Positions 11,707 through 24,086 are shown, counted from the first letter of the stretch. The stretch is DNA of 64,000 nucleotides from Helicostylum pulchrum (GCA_025677825.1 JAIXMO010000046.1:1-64000); one strand, 5' to 3'. Notes: generated from the sequence alone by a model not told the origin. Numbers and translations are program-made.

Positions 11707-11922
11707 TTAGCGGAAAGTAAAGCATTGATTTTCAGGCAAGATCAAATCTACAATACACGTATCCATTAGTTCTGATCTTTGCAATCGGTCTGGCATGCCT
11801 GAGTACTTCTTGAGACACTCATTAACACCCGCAGTGATGCAATTATCGTAATTAGTGCCACATACAGCTAAGAGAGGTAAAGTCAAAGACAGAACAATTG
11901 AAATTAAAGATTTAGCAAGCAT
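11707..11922 (-). CDS. Small secreted cysteine-containing protein
   Basis: A 71-aa single-exon protein starting at the ATG at 11922. Residues 1-22 (MLAKSLISIVLSLTLPLLAVCG) make a clear signal peptide. The mature part has four further Cys after the one at the signal end (YDNC, VNEC, DTC, NQC) and no membrane segment. Size and Cys content fit a small secreted protein of the effector-like or cell-surface kind; no family is recognised. It sits in the gene-poor island. A decayed copy of its 5' end and upstream DNA is at 12395-12625, so the locus was duplicated. Confidence 0.5.
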   Translation of the reverse strand: MLAKSLISIVLSLTLPLLAVCGTNYDNCITAGVNECLKKYSGMPDRLQRSELMDTCIVDLILPENQCFTFR

Positions 11923-13072
11923 ACTACGAAGCGAGGATATGAATTTAGAAGGGTTGTAATAATTATATATTAGTATTACTAACCAGTAATTTCAAGGAAA
12001 ATATTTTAAATATAAACTTTGATATTGTTAAAAAAAACAAGTAGAAGAAAAAAGAGAGATATTTATACTGTTGGAAATTAACGGAGTCTTATACAAGTAT
12101 AGAACATCTAAAAACAAATACCTGGTACATTAATTCTGAAATAAAACTTTATTTGTATGGTGTGCGTACATTTAGTAAAATGGCGGAAGAAAGATCGTCA
12201 TAGCTAATTAAGAAACCAAAAGTTTCTCTATTACTATCCTCTTCTAGACTTAATGAAATCACCAACACATCCCTCCATCGTGAGTGATCTTTGGATGGGG
12301 TATGGCGTATTTGAGTATATAGAAAGGCACTAATTTAAACTATCTGCGGTGCGTTGATCTTAAGGGGGAGCGGAGACGGATAAAAAAGGTAGACAAAAAC
12401 AAAAACATTGTAATTAAAGATTAAGCGAACATGATACGAAGGAAAGATACAAGTTAATACATTTATATTAACATCAATAGTTTCCGGAAGAAAAGTATAC
12501 TACTTAGGTATAAAGGTACTCAGTTAAGATAATTATTGCAACAGAGCTACTTATTAACTAAACAATAATAAAAATAAAAGGTATGGCGATTATACTGTTG
12601 GAAGTTTGATCGTATCACGTACGAAAAAAAAATGCGTATATAGAAGAATATCCCAAAACATATATAGTCGGTGTTGCCTATTGATAAACGTCTTGCATTC
12701 AATGATTTGCTATTAGATAAAGTTTACTAAAGCTAATGCAAGCTGCATTTTGATAAGCCTTTAAAAAACCTGTTTACGTCTAAAATGTAAACGTCCTAAA
12801 AAAACAGACTGATACATGTATTATATCCATATTTTTATTTTTTATTTCTGTTCACTATTTGAAAAGTCTTCAAATGTATAACTTTGTAAATATTAATTGT
12901 ACAATAATGTACTTCGGACGTTTTTGTAGACATAACTAAGACAATTGTTCACGTTACAATGACTTGTGCAACTACTTTTAAACCTTTGACTTTTAATCCT
13001 GATCCCCTCCCCCTTTTTTTTATCATTGGATTAAACACGACGGCAAACCCTTTTAAACATAAAACAATCAGA
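11923..13072. other. Gene-poor island segment with decayed duplicates
   Basis: AT-rich DNA without a convincing gene. It contains a degenerate copy of the small secreted protein's start region (about 12395-12625), the second copy of the 11.3-kb repeat (about 12860-13000) and a short palindrome with GTTTACGTC...TGTAAACG at 12772-12795. Confidence 0.5.
12395..12625 (-). pseudogene. Decayed copy of the 5' region of the small secreted-protein gene
   Basis: Read on the minus strand, the segment beside 12435 resembles the start of the 11922 gene (GATACGAAGGAAAGATAC here, TACTACGAAGCGAGGATATG there; ATTAAAGATT in both), but its fourth codon is a stop. Farther upstream both copies share TTATACTGTTGGAA. 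So promoter and first codons were duplicated and have decayed. The rest of the coding region is not seen in this copy. Confidence 0.45.
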
Positions 13073-13450
13073 TGGCGTTCTAAATTAAAATAGTACAGAA
13101 CTATTTATTAGAATACTTACCACATAACGATGAATTTTAGAACTAGAAAGTATGTTTGTGTTCACTTTATTTAGTTTATACTGCTTCACTTTTTAATCTT
13201 TCACATCGCTAAGAAACCATCTACATTTAATTATTTTTCCTGGTTATTTTTCGAAAGATTCACTGCTGGTACGCACTCCATTCAAGTCTAAATTTATTGT
13301 CTTTATATTTTAATTTTTTTGTAAGGTTTATTTTATTATCTCCTCTCTACCAGTTTGATTATTATCCCTTTGTTTTAATAATATCGATTTGATTGTACAC
13401 TTTTGAAGACTAGACGCCTTTATACAATATCTTCATAAATTAAATAAACA
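13073..13450 (+). repeat. Dispersed repeat A, copy 1 (upstream of F-box/LRR gene)
   Basis: Shares long stretches with 41385-41660 (same orientation) and with the reverse complement of 43795-43995. Examples: AAAATAGTACAGAACTATTT here against AAAATAGTACACAACTATTT at 41391, and TGTAAGGTTTATTTTATTAT here against the inverse of 43900-43925. Divergence is moderate with indels. It lies upstream of the F-box/LRR gene in both islands, so it was probably copied with it. Confidence 0.65.
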
Positions 13451-13948
13451 CACCTCAAAATTAGTTGAAAATTTGCTTTTTATTATCACTTTTTTTTTAT
13501 ATATATAACTTTAGTAGTTTTGCGAAATTGTATTTCACCCTTAAATAGATCACACGAGTAAAAATAATCGCAATAGAAGTAAATTATTAAATATCATACA
13601 TACAGCTTTAAATTACTCTCTTTTAACTTTTATATTTTATGCAACCAATCTCTATTCGAAGATGCGGGTTTTTTATCTTCATGATGACCACAATAAGGCT
13701 ATATCATTAGCAACTGACAATTGGGGCAATCTTAGACAATGATCCGGCTGTTGATTTAACAGGTTTTTTTTTTAAAAAAAAAAACTAGAGAATTTTGTCT
13801 ATGAGACTAGAAACGATGATGATAGTCATTAACTTATTATTTATCATGAGGTCTGCCTCACTCAAATAACAATATGGCGGAACAAACAATCGATCAGTAT
13901 GATTACATAAAAGGATTATGTCCGTTATGAAACCAGCTCTCTTTATTG

Positions 13949-14064
13949 TTCTGTTGCTAGTTAAAAAAATAAGGGTCCTCTTCATTTTTTTTGTTGCTAA
14001 AAAAATAAGGGTATCTCTTTATTTTTTTTGTTGTTAAAAAAATACTGGTCTCTTCTTATTTTTC
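13949..14064. repeat. Three tandem copies of a ~38-bp unit
   Basis: GTTGCTA...AAAAAAATAAGGGTC, then CTC and a T-run, is repeated three times (starting near 13953, 13993 and 14030), the third with GTTGTTA and ACTGGTC. Unit boundaries are blurred by T-runs. It lies just upstream of the F-box/LRR gene. A minus-strand 66-codon frame through the area is not supported. Confidence 0.55.
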
Positions 14065-14249
14065 ATCTGTCATTGAACCTTTTATTCTAACATAAAGACG
14101 CAGATGATAAGACGGTCGTTCTTTTTTAAAAAAAAAGACGTTTATTGAATTTTCTGTCTTAAATTCTTAAACATATGAATATAGCATTATTAGCATTCCA
14201 TCCCGGACTTTTTAACTCTTTTCATTTTTACTTTATATCTTGTCATAAT

Positions 14250-15353
14250 ATGTATTACCTACGTGCACAAACATACACTGACATATTTCGATATCTAAAG
14301 CGAAAAGTCCTTCAAGCGTGTTATTTGGTTTGTAAGAGTTGGCATACGGCGGCTATTCCATTGGACTGGGAAGAAGTGACGCTAGGAACTCATAACATTT
14401 CTCTTGTAAAATCGCATTTAAACAAGTTTGGCCACTATCAACACTTCAAATCTGATCATCTTAAAAAATTAGCTTTTAAAGACTATAAGAATGACGGAGA
14501 CTTGTATAAATTCGATAAACTAGAACTATTAGCGTTATTCAATCAGTTGCCAAATCTAAACGAGATCGATTTTAGTAGAACAAATTATCTCGAAGAATAT
14601 TTAGAATGTTTGTTGTATGCTGATATGCAGCATATTAAGACGATTAATACTGGTCAACTGTTTCAACGTATTCAAAGCGATCTGCTATTTTCAGTATATT
14701 ATAAATTTCGCAGCTCTATTACCTGTCTCTGTTTACTTTATGACAAAAATACAATTAACGTTGACTCGCAACAAATCAACATGATAAGTTTATTAACTCA
14801 GTTTAAGAAATTGACAAAACTAGTACTTCACAATGAAAATGATATTGATTTGACACCATTTCAAATACAAGAAAATTGTCCCAATCTGAAACATCTTGCG
14901 CTTTTTAGTCAACAGCAAATTTCTGAAAATGTCGTGCAACATATAATAGACGTAAATAGAAGAATCGATTTAAATTTTATCTCGAGTTTGACGTATTTAG
15001 ATTTACATATACCGTCTCTATCGGCTACGTATACGAAATACCTCATAGATTACTTACCAAATAAGTTAACTAACGTAGTTATTGTGATCACTCGTCAAAA
15101 TATTTTTACTTGGATGGACATTGTTGGAATGGAACTTGCGTTGAAATTTATGGAAAAAATTGGCGATATTCAAGAAATATTCTTTGACTTTGTACGATCT
15201 GAAAAGTATCCAGTACTAGGCAACGGCAGAAAACATATGGAAAATTACTTCAAGTTACATAACGCGTTTAGGAAAGCTCGAAAAAATTGTCGTATGGCCG
15301 ATTACTATGACCCAGATGGCAAAATGAAAGCTTTAGGCTTTTCTTTCAACTGA
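14250..15353 (+). CDS. F-box/LRR-like protein (intact copy)
   Basis: Substrate-adaptor type for SCF ubiquitin ligases. Starting at the second Met (14250), 367 aa without introns. An F-box-like N-terminus (FRYLKRKVLQACYLVCKSWH) is followed by LRR-like repeats: LALFNQLPNLNEIDFS, LTQFKKLTKLVLHNEND, NCPNLKHLALFSQQ, ISSLTYLDLHIPSLSATYTK. The Met at 14175 would add 25 residues, which the other copy does not support. A diverged copy with in-frame stops is at 42047-43489; over shared residues the two align without gaps in long blocks. This copy has a short C-terminus (ADYYDPDGKMKALGFSFN), whereas the other has about 110 more residues, so the present gene may be truncated. Upstream F-box residues LPLEI are replaced by LRAQT. 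Confidence 0.65.
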   Translation: MYYLRAQTYTDIFRYLKRKVLQACYLVCKSWHTAAIPLDWEEVTLGTHNISLVKSHLNKFGHYQHFKSDHLKKLAFKDYKNDGDLYKFDKLELLALFNQLPNLNEIDFSRTNYLEEYLECLLYADMQHIKTINTGQLFQRIQSDLLFSVYYKFRSSITCLCLLYDKNTINVDSQQINMISLLTQFKKLTKLVLHNENDIDLTPFQIQENCPNLKHLALFSQQQISENVVQHIIDVNRRIDLNFISSLTYLDLHIPSLSATYTKYLIDYLPNKLTNVVIVITRQNIFTWMDIVGMELALKFMEKIGDIQEIFFDFVRSEKYPVLGNGRKHMENYFKLHNAFRKARKNCRMADYYDPDGKMKALGFSFN

Positions 15354-15841
15354 TTGAGTTTTTTTTTTTTATGTATAAATATTTGACCTATAAATACATA
15401 TTATTGATCTAATACTAGTGTTTTTTGAATATTCTATTATAATATCGGATAACTAGTTATTTGGTACTGTGCTCTTTCTTTGTTCATAAATATACACAGA
15501 TTCGACCCTTTAATTTTTAGCCCCTGAATTGTTGTCTCGTAAAAAAAAAATGCACTTTTTTCAAAATACTTGTAAATGTTTGGCCGTTTCTAAACGGTGT
15601 CATAGAAAAGCTTCACACAATTTATATAGTATACGTATCTGGTTTGAGAGAGAAAAATAGTTAATAATTTTGCAGCACTAACAATGAATCTATGTACAGT
15701 CTATTAGATACACCCTTTCCTTATACAAATTATGTAAATTCGTAACAAAGAAATTCATTTTGTCTGACTATATATTTCGGTTCCAAAAAATAAATTGTTT
15801 TCTTTTATTTATTTTAAAGAAAAGCACTTTTTATAATAACA
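15354..15841. other. Intergenic, nothing assigned
   Basis: AT-rich spacer between the F-box gene and the 67-aa gene. No ORF or repeat that I can support. Confidence 0.4.
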
Positions 15842-16094
15842 ATGGATCAGAATGAAAAACTCTTTAACTACTTATTGGACAAATTAGGGTTAAATGCAAT
15901 GGAGGTTTTGGTAAAGACGCTGCAGTCCGCGATCTTAAATGGTGAGTAACATTTATGTATATATTAAGGTCTATATTAATTATTATTTAGATCCAGAAGC
16001 TTTCAGAAACCATACAGCTGAAGCCCTACTTCTTGAAGCCCAATCTGAAGCTAACGTGACCTTACATTTGGAAGAGAGATCAAAAGAACTTTAA
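15842..16094 (+). CDS. Small two-exon protein, 67 aa, unknown
   Basis: Exon 1 is 15842-15941 and exon 2 is 15991-16094, joined through a clean G|GTGAGT...TTTAG intron of 49 nt with matching phase. The protein is MDQNEKLFNYLLDKLGLNAM... then a helical, acidic end (ALLLEAQSEANVTLHLEERS). There is no signal peptide or membrane segment; it is predicted to be almost wholly helical with amphipathic Leu spacing. An AATAAA 60 nt after the stop supports a real transcript. Function unknown. It is one of few apparently intact genes in the first island. Confidence 0.5.
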
Positions 16095-17159
16095 ATAGCA
16101 TCAAGATATCTTGTAACCCGTTGAAGTTACATATATATGTATATTCTTTTTAATAAAGCGCTGCATTTTTGTATTTTGTTGTTACCGTGTTTTATTTTGT
16201 ACATTTTTTTCTTTAGTTAACCGTATCAAAGTGTGTACTTAGACAAAAAAAAACGTACTCAATATTTAGATGTTATTAGTCTACTATTTATCGGTTTGTA
16301 AAACGATTTTTTTTTTTTTGTTCCTGGTTGTGGTACTTGTAAGTAAATATTGTTATTACTATTTGCCAGTAATGCGTGTATATAGTTTCGTTATACATGG
16401 ATCATTTCATCTCGATGATTGTGTTAATTTTCATAAAAAAGAACAGCAATAAAAGTAGACTTTGCTTCATCCGCATAGTACTTATAGCAGCACAGGAAAA
16501 AAACGACTGTATATGTATATGATTCATACAACCATATTTTATTTAACAAATACCAGTAGAATATATTCTTGGCTTTCGAAACAACGGTGCTTTGTTACTG
16601 ACTAAATAAAAGGCCACGAGAGTTTGAAAGCTCCTTTTCCCAAAAAAAAAAAAAAAAAAAAAAAAAGTACGCCTTGATCAATGTACGTATGACAAGTAAT
16701 AAGTGCACTTTAATCATTATGTATTACTACTTACCATCTCATATAAACGTAAAGACCTTTCAATACGAACCTTGAGTAGTAAAAATACACGATGTGTGGG
16801 ACAGAAAGTCTGCCCTACTAGTCGTCTATTAAAGAAAAAAAAAAGAAGAGAGAGGGATTATCCTCGGGAAGACACCAACTAGTCGCCCATCAAATACCTT
16901 GATATTCAGTTAAATACACAACTCATAAGAACGATACCCGAATATAATAAAAAAAACAATGGTTGATTTGCGTACATTTAAATCTCCCTTTTAAAAAAAA
17001 AAGTTGATAGTTTACATAAATACATGTCAAGAGTATGCTTTTTTTTTTCCTATGTCTTTGCAAGCATAAACGAATATTACACAGCAAGTAAGAAACAATA
17101 GTTAATTTGGCTTGTAGACGCCATATGATTGCCGTATAACCGAATATATGCTAACACAG
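16095..17159. other. Intergenic, AT-rich
   Basis: Non-coding as far as I can see. A 24-nt poly-A tract sits at 16641-16664. Two similar motifs, ACTAGTCGTCTATTAAA (16818) and ACTAGTCGCCCATCAAA (16878), stand 60 bp apart. The 60-codon hydrophobic frame at 16270-16452 is probably chance. Confidence 0.4.
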
Positions 17160-17460
17160 TTTGGAGCTTGAGCTAATAAATCTCTTCGAAGAGGAACTTG
17201 GGTGATTTACCTAGGGGGAAAGCTTTACGCAACACCTCGACGTAAAGGAACCTAGCGGTGAAAACTGTCACAAAGGGAGCGCGACGTTCGACTAGAGAGG
17301 GCATTAGCGGGTAACTGCAACAGCACAGTGTTCGTGATGTAGTAACTTTTCAACAGTTACTGCTATACCCACAGTTAATGCATAACCACTACTGAGACAA
17401 CGGTTGGAAGCCTCAGGCGGAATTGACTAGGGCGATGCTAGTGCTTCATAACTTTTTAGG
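17160..17460. other. GC-richer, hairpin-dense segment (candidate structured RNA or decayed element)
   Basis: About 300 bp with clearly higher G+C than either flank and no long ORF on either strand. It has a run of short stems: CTCTTCGAAGAG near 17182, CTTTACG...CGTAAAG (about 17223-17250), AGTAAC...GTTACT (about 17340-17364), GCCTCAGGC near 17411, CTAG...CTAG near 17428. No match to the sequence boxes I know for U1-U6, RNase P/MRP or SRP RNA. Strand is undecided. Confidence 0.35.
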
Positions 17461-18031
17461 GGAGTGATTTTCCCATATAAAAATTTGAACTGCATTTTTG
17501 GTCTTCTCTGTCTTGGCTGGCGAAAGCTATAAGATAGGATTCCTTGTATTTTTGTTTCTTTGACGCCACTACTCCAAATGAGTTCGGGCCGTGTCCCAAA
17601 TGAGTTCAGGCTGCCAAAAGATTCTTTTTCCGTAATAATGTGTAAAACTATTTCTTTTTTTATTTTTGGTTACAAGCGTTATGCATCATACTGTTCTAGT
17701 TATCAAAGGATACAACAAAAATATGTTAGATAGAGAAGCAATAAGCTTCAGTCAAGAATATTGTGAATAGTTAAAACTATAAAGTAATTTTTATATTTAA
17801 TGTGAATTAGGGTAGACACTGGGCTACGCTTTCTCTTTTTTAAGATATCACTTTTAAAACGTTTTTTACGTATATCAGAAAGTTTTTTGGTTAGACTAAA
17901 GCATCACGTGTATAGATCGAAAGTGCGCAAAAGACGGCGGTGTTTTTTTTTTGGTACACATAATTAAAAAAAAATGCTTTCACCGTTTCTTCCTTTCTTT
18001 CTATTTACCAAATATAAAACGCGAGTAAAAA
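17461..18031. other. Upstream region of the CaM kinase gene
   Basis: Contains a direct 15-bp duplication (CAAATGAGTTCGGGC / CAAATGAGTTCAGGC, 17576 and 17598). The remainder is AT-rich promoter-like DNA. Confidence 0.4.
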
Positions 18032-19501
<1,470 letters not shown>

Positions 19502-19598
19502 TTTAATGTACAAACCCCCCCCCCCTCACGTAATACCCCCAACGTATACACACACAAAACAAACATAATAAAAACTATATTTTTATTTCTTTAACACA

Positions 19599-20793
19599 CT
19601 ATAACTTGGCTTCATTACTATCTTCTTTATAAATAGTAGCATACCCATTTGTAATGACAAGAACGTTTCTTTCTTTAACACGAGCCTGGAAAATAATACC
19701 GTCACATTTAGGATCGTTGCTAGAGGCCTTCCACATCAATACCTCAACTGTTTCGCCGGGGAAGACAGGTTGAGCAAATCTAGCGTTAATAGACTTGAAT
19801 CGAACACGTTCGTTGTTACCGAAATGCTTTAAAACGGCGTGCCCGCATTTACCGTAGGTACAGAGCCCGTGTAAAATAGGCTTATGGAACCCTACAGTAG
19901 GAGCCAATTTCACATCAGCATGTAAAGGATTATAATCACTAAAAAAAAAAATGTTTTAGCGTCTCTAGTTTTCTACTAGTGTGTGTTTGTATTAGTAGTA
20001 CCCTGATAAACGGAACAAAAGAGCTTGATTTTCCTGAGTATGAAAAACGTCAATAGCATCAGGTTCACGTCCAGCGGGAGGATTATAGGTCACTGCCTTT
20101 GGACCTTTAGGACCCTAATTATAACTTGTAAATATTATTTTTTTTGATAAAATAAAACAATTTATAAATTACATTCCAACCACCATAACCACGAACAAAC
20201 ATTTTAGTGTCTAAACGACTATAATGAATATTATCCTGTTCACCGTAAATATCTACAGCAGAATGAACAACCATGCCAGAACCTTTGTCATAGACACCGA
20301 CGCAGGACTTGACCAATTTAAAGGCACCTCCTTCCTCAGGGAAAGGGTTGATGACTTCGTAACCTTGTTCACCGTGAACGATTTTATTGAAATCGTAGTC
20401 GGGCATACCGGGAATAGGACCGCCGGATGTCCATCTTTCCATAAATACGTTTACGTCCCAGTGGTCACTCTTGACAAGCAAACTAATAGGGTATGTAGGC
20501 AATGGACCAAAATCCATGTCTATTTTTAAAATAGTTTAGTGTTTGTTTTTAGGTTTCAAAGGTATGTAGTTTTTTTTTTTTTTTTTACCTAATTCATATA
20601 ACCATTGAAGTTCGGTTTCAGGAACACCGACGGCTAAAGCGTACATCAAGTAATCACGTCGTGTACACCGAATCTATAACGCGTATTTTTAGTTTTCTGC
20701 ATATATTTTACGTACGTAAAACAAACTTACAACTTCCGAAGGGAAAACATGGCCAGCAGCCTTTGATACGTCAACAGAATATCCTTCAGGCAT
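19599..20793 (-). CDS. MaoC-type 2-enoyl-CoA hydratase (hotdog fold)
   Basis: Hydrates 2-enoyl-CoA to (R)-3-hydroxyacyl-CoA, as does the hydratase part of fungal multifunctional beta-oxidation enzyme (Fox2). Five exons (20793-20731, 20673-20589, 20519-20173, 20114-20002, 19938-19599) give 315 aa. Two hotdog halves are visible; the second has the hydratase-2 signature SGDYNPLHAD followed by KPILHGLCTYG, with the catalytic Asp and His. The N-terminal half (RDYLMYALAVGV, WLYELDMDFGPLPTYP) matches the type-2 hydratase family. This is a stand-alone hydratase, not fused to dehydrogenase domains. The C-terminus is NEAKL, which resembles a degenerate peroxisomal targeting tripeptide (AKL), so peroxisomal location is likely. 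Confidence 0.88.
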
Positions 20794-21125
20794 GATAAAA
20801 GAAAAAAAAAGGGTAGAGTAAAAAAGAAAAAAAGAAAAAGAAAAAAAAAAGTAGTATTTAAAATAATAAATCAGCCAAATGCGATTGAATTGAGATTACC
20901 AAACTATCTTACACATGATTTCCCCCCCCCCCCCCCCACACACTCACACAAAACCCTGTATATTATTTCCCACACAAAAAGAAAAAAAACTATAATAATT
21001 AATGCGGGTTAAAAAAAAAAAATATGATATTTTAACCAAAGTTAATACTTGTAAAAAAAAAAAAAAAAAAAAAAATAGAAAAAAAAGGGGGTCCAATGAG
21101 TAAAAAAAAAAATATGTATAAATGA
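20794..21125. other. Short intergenic spacer with homopolymers
   Basis: Contains a 17-nt C tract near 20922 followed by CA repeats, and A tracts of more than 20 nt near 21053. No gene. Confidence 0.5.
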
Positions 21126-23191
21126 TCAATAGATGGCTACAGGCGTCTGAGCCCAAGAATTTTTAGTACTGTCCCTGCGTCGCCTTGGTTGTTGAGTGAG
21201 TGGATACGCTGAAGCGCACGAAGCTAACTGTAACGGCAATACTAACGGAGAAGCATTTGGTACGTTGCGAGAAATCCAGTCTTCGTCTTCTTCCGACTCT
21301 TCCGACTCTTCTGACTCTACTACTACTTCTTGCTGCTGGTGACTTACATGTGCTGCTGTAAAAGTCACGTTGTTATCCGAGACATGATCCTCCATTAACT
21401 CGTATAAAAGCATATACGGATTAGCCGACAAGACTTCGTCTACGGTACATACATCCACACGTTCATCCGAGACCTTGAACCAGTCCGAATCATGATGCGT
21501 GAGAGAGATTATGTCGTCGGTACATGCATGGCAGTTACATTTTTCTGCGACCAAACGTCTCTTGTACGCAATGAAATGACCAAAGTTATGGCTTCCGAAA
21601 TGAACGATAGCGCTCATCAACCTGTACCTTACACCGCCACCACCACTCAAGGCACTACTACTATCGATTGAAATCGGTGATAGAGGTTGTGTATTTAAAG
21701 TACCAGTAGTACAGTAAGGAGCTAAATCCAAGACCTGCGGAAACTGAATGTGACAAGTGTTCTTATAGATTTCACCTGTTGGTAAGTAGGTAGAGCGCGC
21801 AATATGCAGACAAAGAACTTTTGGCGGTTTAGCAAACATGGCTTGTTTACTTGATGTACGACACACTCTGGATAAAAGCCCCTTTAATCTACTGTCATCG
21901 TGACTCTCCTCTGCTATTCTGCCCACATCAAGTCTGTGCTCAACATCCTGTTTAATCTTTTCAAGGCACTGCAATTTTTCCGTTTTTTCCGACGACCGTA
22001 GTAATAAACTGATTTCATCTGTTAATTTATCCACTGTGTCTATCAGTGAACATTTTCGGCATGTAACGTCGTTTAGGTATTCCATTGTTGTCAACTGCTT
22101 TAAACAATCGTCCAAAGTGGTTGAATCCTATATTTTTTGAAATTAGTAACGGAATAAAACAATAATGAAATTTTTTTGACACTAGTAGGATCAACTTACT
22201 GCATTAGGGAGACTTAATTGCACGTTGTTAAAAGAAAAGTGGCGAATAGCTTCCTATTTTTTTTAAAAAAAAAATATACATCTTGATTAGCAAAGCAATG
22301 AAAATATACAAGCCTATCTATTCCTACTCACTGTATATCCACATTGAATACATGATAATCTATTTGCTAATAATCCAGTAAAAGGGTTTTCAACCGTTGG
22401 TTTATTTACTACAGCAGCAGAAAATAATAAATCTCGGAAACCTTGCTTCTTTTTCGTCATTTGATTCTCGTTATCTAGTTCACCAGAGATTAACTGAAAT
22501 AACTCTTGTGCGTCTTGTTGTTCTCTGTTGATAACACGACGATTTGACGACATGGCAGAAACAAGTTCGGCGGGTCGAAACGCTTGGTTGGATGGTACTG
22601 TTAATAGCTTTAGTGTCTTTAATAATGATCTTGTCACGGGTAATTCCATCGTTGTAGGTAGCTTGTCCACACTATTCAAGTATTCTAAAAGTTTTGGCAG
22701 AGAAGATAACGACTTTTTATATATAAAAAAGTAAGTATACAATCTGATATAAAAAAAAAAGGGTATTCTTTTTTTTTTACCTGTAAAACCGAATTTAAAA
22801 AGCAAGAGTTGCCAGTGTTGACTAAACCGGATACGAGTAATGGTCGATGATAAGGTGATGTATCATGGTTGTCAGACAATAGACATACATTGGTGTCTAG
22901 TTTTGTATTCAGCTCACAAGTGACAACATCAGCAGACGATGGTACTATTGCACTACTACCGCCAAGGGTTATTATATTGTTGCTTTTATTGGTATAGTAA
23001 AGGTTGATAAAACGATGCATGCCTAATCTTGCTTTACAAGCTTGTGATGCTTTTAAGAAGCTAGTTGAATTGCTGAGTAAAGTATGGTACAATGGTATGA
23101 TTACAAGTATTAACCCAAGTATGAATAATAACCACTGAATAATACTAGATATATTAAGCAACACAAAGTGTAATGTATAAAGTAACGTCAT
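21126..23191 (-). CDS. Membrane-anchored USP deubiquitinase (USP30/Ubp1-like)
   Basis: Ubiquitin-specific cysteine protease. Four exons (23191-22781, 22712-22332, 22253-22200, 22127-21126) give 615 aa. A hydrophobic segment near residues 15-40 (IIQWLLFILGLILVIIPLYH) predicts an N-terminal membrane anchor. The Cys box SGLVNTGNSCFLNSVLQ has the catalytic Cys at about residue 130; the His box VHFGSHNFGHFIAYKR is near residue 460. A Cys pair CIQC and a CRKC form the fingers. The anchor followed by catalytic domain, and the SHNFGHF box, match USP30 (mitochondrial outer membrane) and yeast Ubp1 (ER). Which membrane applies here cannot be told. The tail has an acidic ESEESEESEEDED run. Confidence 0.85.
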
Positions 23192-23758
23192 TAGTTTTTT
23201 TTTTGTTTAAAAAAATGAAAAGAAAGAGAAAATGGGGTTCTTACTTTTTTACTCTCCCAGCAGATAAATAAAAAAGAAAAAAGATCAACCAATGATATTT
23301 CTTTTTTGTTTCTTTCGCTCAAGTTTGAGTGCATTTTTCTTTTAGCCAATCAAAAGGGCATTTTTTCCTTTTTTTCTGACAGGGCGAGCCGCAGTGATTC
23401 TCAACAGTCACGAAATAATTTTTTTATTTTTATTTTGCGTCATTTAATATTTGTGCGTATGCTGAATTATACAGAGTTTAAAAAAGTAGTCAATGGTGAT
23501 GGTGGTCATGAGGCTTCAAGGAGAGACAGAGAGTACCTTTTGAAAGTACGACAAAGATCTCTTGTTGTCACTCCGTTTGAAAAAATAAAAATTTATAAAG
23601 GGGGATCACAAAAAGTTAAAAAATGTGGAAATCTCCCTTGATTTCAGGTATTTATTTCCCCTCTTTTTTTTTCTTTTTCTCTCTCTTTTAAATACCTTTT
23701 TTTTTTTTTCCCTCTTAGTTAATTTATAAACCAAGGCCTATTTTTTCTTGACCCCCCT

Positions 23759-23790
<32 letters not shown>

Positions 23791-24086
23791 CTTTACACTG
23801 TGTTGGTTATAACCAAACTCATCCTTATACCCTACTTCCCTCAATATTGGTATGATTTCTTTGCGTCTCCAAAAGTGTAATTATAATTATCGGAGTAGTT
23901 TTTGATACTTTGTTTGTATCCTTATTTCAAAATAGTTTTTATAGCTATTATCAATTCACTTGTATAAAAAAAAAAATCCTTTTTTTAAAAAAGAAAAACA
24001 CACCTCCTCCTCACTCCTCCCTCTTTTTTTTATAATTATTTATACTCAAGTACAAAAAATTATTCTATTTTAAAAAAAAAAAAAAA
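23192..24086. other. Intergenic, pyrimidine-rich
   Basis: Divergent spacer between the USP gene and the copper-fist gene. Rich in T and C/T tracts (for example a 23-nt T run near 23768). A 111-codon plus-strand frame at 23306-23641 has no recognisable features and no splice or polyA support. Confidence 0.5.

Noticed and set aside
13785..13985. 66-codon minus frame
   Set aside because: Overlaps the tandem-repeat area and shows no protein-like signature.
16270..16452. 60-codon hydrophobic frame that could be a membrane peptide
   Set aside because: Hydrophobicity comes from a T tract; no start context or homologue.
23306..23641. 111-codon plus frame between USP and copper-fist genes
   Set aside because: No family, no good splice or polyA context; Phe-rich start from T tracts.
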